Source: Mercenaria mercenaria | Taxonomy: Eukaryota > Mollusca > Bivalvia > Venerida > Veneridae | Length of the DNA stretch: 64,000 nucleotides | Direction: 5' to 3' | Assembly: GCF_021730395.1 (NCBI RefSeq) | Contig: NC_069367.1 | Coordinates: 10,476,501-10,540,500 of the forward strand | Shown: positions 21,970-33,900 of the stretch, piece by piece | Numbering within the stretch: position 1 is the first letter of the stretch | How the letters are laid out: each line of letters starts with the position of its first letter | The notes under the pieces: model-generated | The model's input: the letters and a program-made list of their open reading frames with translations, nothing else | What the model was told of the DNA's origin: nothing | The model's database searches: none | Program-made: the position numbers and the translations under genes

Positions 21970-24900
21970 CTGAAAACAAGGAAACAAAGATGTTTTCACA
22001 TTTTATATAGTAATATACAAGTGTATATATGCAATATAATTCTTCAAAAATATTACAGTCATTCAAGGTTATTTAACTCTGTTGAGTACAATACTGAATT
22101 TTACTGGACAAGTACACAGCAGTAATAACACTTATATGGATAAGGCAAATGCCCAGTCCAAATATAGAGTATTACTGTTGTGTATATTTCCAGTTAAATT
22201 CAGCATTGTACTTAGCACTGTTAAACTACCTCTTATTTTACCATAATAAAAAAGAATTGTTAGAATAAACAAACATTCAAACATTTGTAAATATTCATAG
22301 TCCAGGCAGTTTACCTCGAGTAAAGTGTTACAATCACTTTTCTCTTTTCATCATAAAAAGTAGTAAAAACAACAAATTTTCATGTGTTTCCGTAAGTAAA
22401 TCGTTCTATCAGTAATTAAGTTTCAAAGCATTGCTAAGAAATATAGCATTAATTTCCAGATATCTAAAATATCCTTTTTGTTGTTGTCAAACAATCTGGA
22501 GGCCAGTGCCTTTAAAGATCTCTTGAGTATATAAAATAAAGCATAATTTAGAAACAGCAAAGTGCCCCTGAAATTCATAAAAATAAAAATTTGTTCTCCA
22601 AAAATTAATGACAAATTCTCAACAGAAGTTGTAACTCTGAGGTGGAGATTTAAAATTGTACTTCTTAACTGAATTGTCACAGACAAGTTTGTCTTAACTG
22701 GCATTACACTTACAACAAGAGGTTAGTTTGTTTGGAGTTTAAAGCTTTTTTTCTAGAGTATTTCAATTATGTAACAGCTGGCAGTTAACATAACCAGTGT
22801 TCCTGGATTTGGTACCAGTACAAACACATTCTCCATAAGTAACTGCCAACTTCCTTACAAGAATCAGAATTGGAGGACTAAATTGGTTGGTATTCCTGTG
22901 TTCTTCCCTTTCCTAAGAAATTTTGTTTGTTTGTTTTGGGTTAAACGCCGTTTTTCAACAGTGTTTCAGTTATGTAATGGCAGGCAGTTAACCTTACCAG
23001 TGTTCTTGGATTATGTACCAGTACAAACCTGTTTTCCGCAAGTAACTGTCAACTTTGCCACATTAATTATCAGAGCTGGAGGACGAATGAGGTCAGACAC
23101 AAAGTCTTTTATCAAATTGTCACAGAGAACATATGCCACGCCCGGGGATCAAACTCGCGACCCCGCGATCTGTAGACCAATGCTCTCCCTACTGATCTAT
23201 GCGGGTTGGCTTCCTAAGAAATGTCTATAGATATAAGGATGCTACAGACCAAGTTAGGTAACATCAATCAAGCAGTTTATGAGAAGTTTCATATGTCTTT
23301 GTCATTTTTTATTAGCTCTGTGGGTGGCACCATAGTTCAGTCAAGTGGAACCTGAGAGAGGTGTAGGCTAAGATGATACAGACTACCTCTAGTGCAATTC
23401 TGACCAGTATTTTTACAGCATTTTTTTCCGGCATGAGCCAGCACTTTAGCAGAACTACCAACCTTTTGGCTACAGTACAACTCAACTGAATATCTGTCAG
23501 GAGGTTCATCAAAGAAGCAATTTTCTATTTAGTTTGAAATGCATTCAGATGGAACCATTAACAAGAGCTGTCCGTAAGACAGCGCACTTAAATTTTCTCA
23601 GTGCTTGACTCTGAATTAGAGCTTTGCCAATAAAAAAAATTCCAAGTTAAAATGGGACATAACTCTGTCAAATTTCAATCAGAGTAATGAGGATTGTTTC
23701 TCCTGGTGTAGACTTTGTTGGTAAATAACTATTTTAAGTTTCAAGTCAATAGCTTTAACAGTAACAGAGATATTTGACTTGATCAAAAAATTTTAACAAC
23801 AAAAAATTCTAAGTTAAAAAGGGGCATAATTCTGTCAAAATTCAAATCAGAGTTATGGGGTTTATTTCTCCTGGTGTAGACTATGATGGTAACTAAGTAT
23901 TCTAAGTTTCAAGTCAATAGCTTTGATAGTAACAGTGATATTTGACTTTATCAAACATTTTAACAAAAAATCTAAGTTAAAAAGGGTCATAATTCTGTCA
24001 AAATTCAAACAGAGTTATGGGGATTGTTTCTCCTGGTGCAGACTTTGATAGTAAATAACTATTTTAAGTTTCAAGTCAATAGCTCTGATAGTAACAGAGA
24101 TATTTGACTTTATCAAAAACTTTAACCAAAAATTCTAAGTTAAAAAGAGGCATAATTCTGTCAAAATTTAAATCAGGGTTATGGGGATTGTTTCTCCTGG
24201 TGTAGACTTTGATAGTAAATAAGTATTTTAAGTTTCAAGTCAATAGCTTTGATAGTAACAGATATTTGACTTTATCAAAAACTTTAACCAACGGCGACAC
24301 CGACGCCGGGGCGAGTGCAATAGCTCTACTTTTTCTTCGAAAAGTCGAGCTAAAAACTAGGTGCTTTTGTTACAAAAACATATGTCCCCCCCTAAGTATA
24401 CCTTTAGCTCTGGCAGCCATTTTGTGCAGTGAAGCGGAATGTGTGTCAGCAATATGAACAACTAGGCTTAGTACTAATCACTCCTGTGAAGTTTCGTCAA
24501 AATCTGTCCTGCAGTTTGACCTGTGGAAGCTGGACAAGATTTTTCTATTTTTAGCTCTGGTGGCCATTGTGTGCAGTGAAGCAGACATGCTAAAGATATG
24601 CACAACTAGGGTTGGCACTGATCACTCTTGTGAAGTTTCGTCAAAATCTAGCCAGCAGCCTGACCTGTGAAAGCTGGGCAAGATTTTTCTATCTTTAGGT
24701 CTGGCAGCCATTTTGTGCAGTGAAGTGAAAATTGTCAGCGATATGCACAACTAGGCTTGGTACTCAGATCACTCCTGTGAAGTTAAATCTGGTCAGCAGT
24801 TTGACTTGTGAAAGCCGGACAAGCTTAATGCGGACAGACAGATGGCGAAGGCAAAAAAAATATGTCTCCCCCACCTATGGGAGAGACATAAAAAGATGAA

Positions 24901-27900
24901 AAAGGCTCCAGCTAGGATGTGACAAACTAGGTTTTAGTGTATTATATATAAATTCTGACCAGTTATTTCAGAGATGTTATAGTTAAAACATTGATGCAAG
25001 ATGATGAACCTTTACAAACAGCTCATCCTGAACATGTGGCTTGTGAGCTACATATGTTTATGACAGAGAATGGACTTCAATGCCAGATAATCTACCTATA
25101 ATTATAATAGGCCAGTCGGAATCCTTTGGTTCAGGACTGGTGTACTAATAAATTTTAAACAGCACACTGGGAGATTACATCACCAATCAAACTCTTTCAT
25201 TTTGAATCTTAACTGGAAAATATAAAGCTTGTGTGAAACTTACATTTTTATATATATCATGTAAAACATCCGTGATACTGCCAACACCTAGGTCTGTGTT
25301 AATCACAATCTTTAAACCACTGGCTGTCTCATATAAATGGAGCTTGTATTTGTTCGTCTTGAAGTTCAGGAATCCATCTTTACTGTCAGTATGTTAAGGG
25401 TAAATATATGTAACATGATTAAAATGTAACTGTAACAGATAAAGGAAAGCGCACCAATACTGAAATTATTAAAAGAGGGCATATTTCATAAAATATTCTA
25501 AGAGTAATTGCCCTTGTGTAATACGATGTACCTCTAGTTACCTACCCTGACAGTCCGTCCACAGAGTGACAAGCAATGACTATTGTAAATTGGTGTTAAC
25601 AAGGAACTTCAGTCTTCCACACATGATTGCTAGCACAATGATGATTTTAAACAAGAGGACCATGATGGTCCTGAATCGCTCACCTTTTCCCACATGACCC
25701 AGTTGATAAACATTCAGACCAACTTTCATACAGATCCCATGAAAAATATGGCCTCTAGAGAGGTCACGTTTTTTCATTATTTGACCTACTGACCTACTTT
25801 TTGAAGGCACGTGACCCACTTTCGAACTTGACCTAGATATCATCAAGATGAACATTCTGACCAATTTTCATGAAGATCCATTCACAAATATGGCCTCTAG
25901 AGATGTCACAAGGTTTTTCTATTTTTAGACCTACTGACCTAGTTTTTGACTGCACATGACCCTGTTTCAAATTTTAACTAGATATCATCAAGATGAACAT
26001 TCAGACCAACTTTCATACAGATCCCATAAAAAATATGGCCTTTAGAGAGGTCACAAGGTTTTTCTATTATTTGACCTACTGACCTAGTTTTTGATGGCAC
26101 GTGACCCTCTTTCGAACTTGAACTAGATATCATCAAGATGAACATTCAGACCAACTTTCATACAGATCCCATGAAAAATATAGCCTCTAGAGAGGTCCCA
26201 AGGTTTTTTTATTATTTGTCCTACTGACCTAGTTTTTGAAGGCACGTGACCCACTATCGAACTTGACCTAGATATCATCAAGGTGAACATTCTGACCAAT
26301 TTTCATGAAGATCTCATGAAATATATGGCCTCTATAGAGGTCACAAGGTTTTTCTATTTTTAGACCTACTGACCTAGTTTTTGAAGGCACGTGACCCAGT
26401 TTCGAACTTGACCTAGATATCATCAAGATGAACATTCAGACCAACTTTCATACAGATCCCATGAAAAATATGGCCTTTAGAGAGGTCACAAGGTTTTTCT
26501 ATTATTTGACCTACTGACCTAGTTTTTGAAGGCACGTGACCCACTTTCGAAATTGACCTAGAGATCATCAAGGTGAACATTCTGACTAATTTTAATGAAA
26601 ATCTTGTGAAATATATGGCCTCTAGAGAGGTCACAAGGTTTTTCTATTTTTAGACCTACTGACCTAGTTTTTGAAGGCACGTGACCAAGTTTCGAACCTG
26701 ACCTAGATATCATCAAGGTGAACATTCTAATCAATTTTCATGAAGATCTTGTGAAATATATGGCCTCTAGAGAGGTCACAAGGTTTTTCTATTTTTAGAC
26801 CTACTGACCTAGTTTTTGACGGCACGTGACCCAGTTTCGAACTTGACCTAGATATCATCAAGATGAACATTCTGACCAACTTTCATAAAGATCCCACAAA
26901 AAATGTGACCTCTAGAGATGTCACAAGGAAAAGTTTACGCACGGACGGACGGACACGCACGCACGGACGACGGACGCTGCGTGATCACAAAAGCTCACCT
27001 TGTCACTATGTGACAGGTGAGCTAAAAAGCAAAAAGAAAAATATTTTTGAATCTACAGCAAGGTATCTCTGGTTGACATAGTTTTGTTAACATCTGATAA
27101 TGCCTTTGTTTATAATATGTTTGTTTGTCATGGGTTTAAGACCGTTTTTCAACAGTATTTCAGTCATGTAACGGCGGGCAGTTAACTTAACCAGTGTTCC
27201 TGGATTCTGTACCAGTACAAACCTGTTCTCTGCAAGTAACTGCCAACTTCCCCACATGAATTATCAGAGGTGGAGGACGAATGATTTCAGACACAATCTC
27301 TTTTATAAAATCGTCACGGAGAACATACGCCCCGCCTGGGGATTGAACTCGCCATCCCGCGATCCGTAGACCAAGGCTCTCCCTACTGAGCTAAGTTGAG
27401 TAGAAATATAGTCAGAAATTAAAAAGTTTAACAAAGGATACATATCTGTTGGACTTATCCTGCTAACAAATGACTTCACTGAAAACAACATTCCATACAT
27501 CAGTTTGAACTCCTGGAATTAAAAATGAAACAATGCAACATTACATGTATATAATACAAAATAATAATCTTTTTACACCTTTTCATTTTTAATATGGACG
27601 CATTTATAATTTAATAATTATAAAATTAAGCAGAGCATTATCTGCAACTTGGACTTAAGATGTCTAATGTTTATGATTTTTATGAGACAGAAAATGTCTC
27701 AGAAAGCATACTTATTCTACATACTTATTCTTTCGCTTGTCACAAATATTCATGGAAGTGGCTATTCTTATGGCCCTGTCTGAATAGCCTCTCAGGCCAT
27801 TTGTACAGCTCTCCCATACGAATAGTGAAATAGCCCGCAAGTGGTACTACATTGTACAGAAGTCATTCAACCCAAATATTTTTCGACCGATTTCTTTACT

Positions 27901-30900
27901 TTACAATGGCAAGTATTTCAGAAGTATTTAAAACTCTTTAATCCCAGGAAAAATACGATTGGGACTTTGATGAATAACAATTGCAATTTGTTTACCAAAA
28001 TTTGAAGCTTTTATCAAATTCTTGCTTTTCTCAGGACTGATGAACTCAAATAATAAACTTACTGTTTCTTTTAGTATTTAAGACATGACAGAATTGTGCT
28101 CATGAAAAAAGTTGTCTATTTTTGTAAATATTTTATTTATAAATAGCTCTCACTTGGGTTTGAGGCTTGTTGAAAATGAAATTTGAACAGTGTTTTTCTT
28201 CATTTAAGATACACTGACAGAAAACAGGAAAAAGGATTATTTTATAAGACTGGATATTGTTAAGGATGAAGAGGTCTGATAACGATACCAACGAAACGAT
28301 ACAGTATTTTTAATGATACTGATACCATGCTTTGTAGTACTTTATGTAAGCAATGATTTGTTTAGTATTAAATACACCTATTCAACTAGTTAATACTAAT
28401 TATACAGTCAATTTTGCTGTGACAAATAAACATTTTGAGTATGTTAATGGAATGTTGTATTGGAACTATGAAAGAGTAAAAAAAACAAGAGGGCCATGAT
28501 GGCCCTATATCGCTCACCTGTTATCATTGCACTTGAGGACAAGAAGGTCCTAAGAAAAAATATCTAAGTCCAAAGGACAGTAACAACAAAGGGAAGAAAT
28601 TTAACCAAAAAGAAAAAAAAATTCTTACAAGGTACAGATATGTCAAAATACACCTAAAAATTGGAGGTACCATCCATGTTGTACCACAGAAAAGTGGTCT
28701 CGGTTTTTCCCTATGGCCAATAACAAAAAAGTTACTAAAAATAAGCTATTTATAGTAACGTAAAAGGGAAGTAATTGAAAAAAATTTTATTATAAGTGAA
28801 CAAAAGAAGGATCTGCCGAATAAATATGTTGACATAAATGAAATTTCAGATCAGTATCTTCATTAGTTACGGAGATATACCCATTTTAATATGAAATAAG
28901 GGGAGGTAATTTGACATAAAATTAGTCCATAGTTAAGTCTGAACCTACGCTTGGATCTGTTTTGTCATGGAATCCAAGAATTATTGTTGTTGAAGTTATT
29001 TTGGAAGTTTGTATAAAATAAAACCATAAATGAAGTCTCTATATGGCTGCAAAAACCAAAACAGCCAATTTTGGACCTTTAAGGGGCCATAACTCTGGAA
29101 CCCATGAAGGAATCTGGCCAGTTCAAGAAAGGAAACGAGATCTTGTGGTGATACAAGTTGTGTGCAAGTTTGGTTAAAATCGAATCATAAATGAAGCTGC
29201 TATTGTGCAGACAAGGTCAAAATAGCTAATTTTGGCCCTTTCAGGGGCCATAACTTTGGAACCCATTAAGGGATCTGGCTGGTTCAACTAAGGAATCAAG
29301 ATCTTATGGTGACACAAGTTTTGTGCAAGTTTGATTAAATTCAAATCATAAATGAATCTGCTATTGTGCAGACAAGGTCAAAATAGCTAATTCTGGCCCT
29401 TTCAGGGGCCATAACTCTGGAACCCATAATGGAATCTCGCCAGTTCAACTAAGGAACCAAGATCTTATGGTGATACAAGTTGTGTGCACGTTTGGTAAAA
29501 ATCAAGTCATAAATGAAGCTGCTATTGTGCAGACAAGGTCAAAATAGCTAATTTTGGCCCTTTCGGGGGCAAAACTCTGGAACCCATAATGGAATCTGGC
29601 CGGTTCAGGAAAGGAACCAAGATCTTATGGTGATACAAGTTGTGAGCAAGTTTGGTAAAAATCAAATCATAAATGAAGCTGCTATTGTGCAGACAAGGTC
29701 AAAATAGCTAAATTTGGCCCTTTCAGGGGCCGTAACTCTGGAACCCATAATGGGATCTGGCCGGTTCAAGAAAGGAACCGAGATCTTATGGTGATACAAG
29801 TTGTGTGCAAGTTTGGTTAAAATAAAATCATAAATGAATCTGCTATTGTGCAGACAAGGTCAAAATAGCTAATTCTGGCCCTTTCAGGGGCCATAACTCT
29901 GGAACCCATAATGGAATCTCGCCAGTTCAACTAAGGAACCAAGATCTTATGGTGATACAAGTTGTGTGCACGTTTGGTAAAAATCAAATCATAAATGAAG
30001 CTGCTATTGTGCAGACAAGGTCAAAATAGCTAATTTTGGCCCTTTCAGGGGCCATAACTCTGGAACCCATAATGGAATCTGGCCGGTTCAGGAAAGGAAC
30101 CAAGATCTTATGGTGATACAAGTTGTGAGCAAGTTTGGTAAAAATCAAATCAAAAATGAAGCTGCTATTGTGCAGACAAGGTCAAAATAGCTAAATTTGG
30201 CCCTTTCAGGGGCCGTAACTCTGGAACCCATAATGGGATCTGGCCGGTTCAAGAAAGGAACCGAGATCTTATGGTGATACAAGTTGTGTGCAAGTTTGGT
30301 TAAAATAAAATCATAAATGAAACCATTATCGTGCAGACAAGAAATTGTTGATGCACGGACAGACGCACGGACGCCACGGACGCACAGACGACGGACGAAG
30401 GGTGATCACAAAAGCTCACCTTGTCACTATGTGACAGGTGAGCTAAAAAACATATAGATCTTATAAACTAGAGTTTTCCAAAATAAAAAACTAGAGTAGA
30501 TTGCAATTTAAATCTAGGACTAAACTGACTGTCGTAATGTTTTTAAAGCTCAGCACTAACTAGAACTGTTAAACTGAACACTTATTCGCTTTCATTAGAT
30601 TCTAAACTTTACAGTTTCTGGTCTATAGCAATATACAAATGTAAATAAATCAAACTAACCCTTTTAACAAGTCAGACTCATTGTCACTCATGATAATCTT
30701 TGACCAGATTGACTAGTAATGTTTTTAAAGTGCAATGGTTTGCGAAAACCATTGACTTGTTTACGTAGGTTACAGCTTAGTTTCGTAACTTTTTATTTAA
30801 CCTTTAGCCTGCTGGCGGTGAGTTATTCTGCCTTTGCGACCAGTGCAGACCAAGATTAGCCTGCACATCCGTGCAGGCTAATCATGGTCTGCACTGTCCG

Positions 30901-33900
30901 CTATTCAGACAATAAATTTTCAGTGAACACCCCTTCAAATAATAAATAGTATTGTCCAAACTGAGTGATGGACCAGTCCATTTTAGAAATTTAGCAGAGT
31001 AAGGGTTAAATCATTTGTTTCATTTGTTTTGATAGAATATGACAAAAGGCAAAATAGTGTCGTATATTTTGCAATTAAGTATTAACTTACGTAGTTTAAA
31101 ACGATGGGAAAAAAGTTTTTCAAATAATACATAGCAGATGAAACTATTCTCGGAGCGGTGTCACAGTAAACGATGTAGATCGCATAATTATGATATTTGC
31201 TTATGTTTCTGCTTTATTTTGCTGCAGATTTGGTAAGAATTTTGTTTTTACTTTTATGGAAATATCAAAATCGGAACCGGTTCTTTACGGAAAGGTATAT
31301 ACCGGTACATTCTGAAGTGATTATTCTGCACTGTACCGACACTGGGAACCGGTATCCAACCCTCGTTATTTATAATCATTTAATCCTGAGAAAAACACAA
31401 TTGCAAGTTTGATAAATTATTGATAGTAATTAGCAATCTGTATGCTGTAATCAGAAATATTTCATTGTTTTTTTGTGGGGTTTTTTTGAGACTGAAAAAT
31501 TTGATTATTTCAAGGTTTAGCAGTATATCACAAAACAACAGAGATTTTTAGTAAATGAACAGCATCTTGACCTACAACTTATCTGTCCAATACATGTTTT
31601 ACTGATTACTCTTCTGTCTCACAGAGTTGGATAATTAAAATATTCTAAAGGAGTTCTCCCCCGCGCCTTTAAATAAGAATGCCATTTGTAAAGAAATAAA
31701 TGTAAACAATTGTCATAAAAAATGGTGTGTTTATAAAGGAGCTGCACTGTCCAGAAGTGTGACCTCTTCATGCAATTCCTTTCCGGAATTCAATGCATAC
31801 ATGAGTAAATTGACAATGGTTTTGTAGAATAATATAAATGTTTTATATTCTGTTAAATTTTCATGTAAAACAATACTTTCTTTCTATGATTTGATGACGT
31901 TTGAACTTTTTTTCTCTGAATCATGGACATATATCTTAACCAGGGTTTCCGCTGCTATTCGCCAATTCCTTTTTGGGCAAAAAAAAAATTAAATTGGCGG
32001 AAAAAAATTTCCACAGTTGACAATTTTATATTTGCGTAAAATAAACATCTGTTTTACTACCAGAAACAACGTTATAGTACAATAGAAACATGCAGACTAT
32101 CGTTATAGTACAATAGAAACGTGCCGACTATCAACGATAAATAATTATACACAGCATGTCACGGATAATCCAATATTTAGCAATACATGAAGACAATACA
32201 CCAACGAAGACAATACACCGTGTCGATACCGAATTACACCTCTGGGCACAATTTAAAACTTCGCAGAGTCACGAGAGTGTTCCTCCACGCAAGAACGATT
32301 ATCGGTCAATCTGATTCGCCAAATTCAGACCCGCCTACTATTACAAAAGCAAATGAAACGAAATATTTGCTGAGTACTTCGTCTAAAGCCCCACCCATTT
32401 TCTTGATATTAAAACACAAGTTATTTTTAATATCAAGCCAATTCACCAAAGTAATCGATAGTAATGAAGTAATCGATAGTAATCGATAATAATGAAAAGT
32501 CAAGTCGAAAATATTATAGATAAATTTGTGCGATCATAAAATATTACTGTTAAATAAATCTACGCGTTCGTAAATTTCAGTCGCGTATTTTAGCGCGTTC
32601 GTAAAATTTCAGTCGAAGAATTGAGATACAAATGAACTAAAGCAGTTTGTTTGGTTCTTTTACGTGCCCAACGTATAGCATTGATACACGGCCCCATTCA
32701 AGGGCATCAAAATAGAGAGCTACTTGTACCTTTAGGTGGTATTTTCGCTATACATTTTATGTATGAAACGTTGAAGAAATTTAGATATATATATAATGAA
32801 ATTTAAGCCTTTTTGAAAAGCTTTTCAAGTCATAAAATAAAATAAAACACGCTGTTTTGGATAAATGACCTTATATAAATTTTGAAATAAAAAGTTAGAA
32901 ATTAAAGAGCTAAATGTTCATGTTTTAGAAACATCTTAGTAGTGAAAAATAACCATTAAAGGGAGATAATTCAAAATTGGCAAACTACATATTGGGGTAG
33001 CTTTATAGATTTGTTTTGAAAATGGTTGAGAATTAAGATTAAAACCTATTTTTGACTCAATGTGATATTAGGATAGACTGGTTCAAGAGCAAATTGCATA
33101 GTTAAAGTATTAAATGAAAAAAAGATTGAAAAAAAAATGGTATATAATTTTGAACTGACTACTTATCTTTACATGATAAATCAATGCAAAGAAGTATAAA
33201 ATACACAGAATGGCAACTGGCTGTTATCTCGCGTTCGAGCGTGATTCGGTGTTATCTCAGTGAAGCGAGCATGGAGTTGCAATTTGTACCTTTAAAACTA
33301 CATGTAAAATACATGTAAGCTTCTAAAACAACATTTGTTTAAAATGAAATAGTCTTAAGCACAAAATACACGTTTCTTACTATCAAAAAAGCATGGTCAT
33401 ATGGTGATAATAAATTAATTGACAGTGTCATTCTTTCGCATACAAAATGGCGCATGGAGAACTTCCGGTAACGAGATCTCGTTTGCAGCTGCGGGATGTT
33501 GGCAAGATTTGCTCTATATGCCTTTCAAGTTGCTAATCTATTTATTTTTATAACTCTTTGATCAATGTTAATGTTTATGCATCTGCTTGTTGAGTTATTT
33601 ATGGAATGTAGAAAATAATTTTAAAAACTGAACATAATTGAGTGATATTATATTAATTCTAATTTTTTCGACATTATTGATCCTCTGCCGCGCACACCTT
33701 TTTCTTTAAAAAATTTAAGTGGCGAACAAAAAATTGTGCCCAGTGGAAACCCTGCTTAACAATAATAACATGGAGTGTGCTCATAAACAGGTCCCAGAAA
33801 AGTCACAAATTAGCTATATAGCTAAATCTAGCTATATATAGCTAGAAATAGCTATTAAACCAATAACAATTGTTTAACATATGTGTATATTAAATGTAAA

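Noticed and set aside
25580-27081. Open frames such as [20 protein letters not shown]
   Set aside because: They are translations of the 145-bp tandem unit; the same peptide recurs in each unit.
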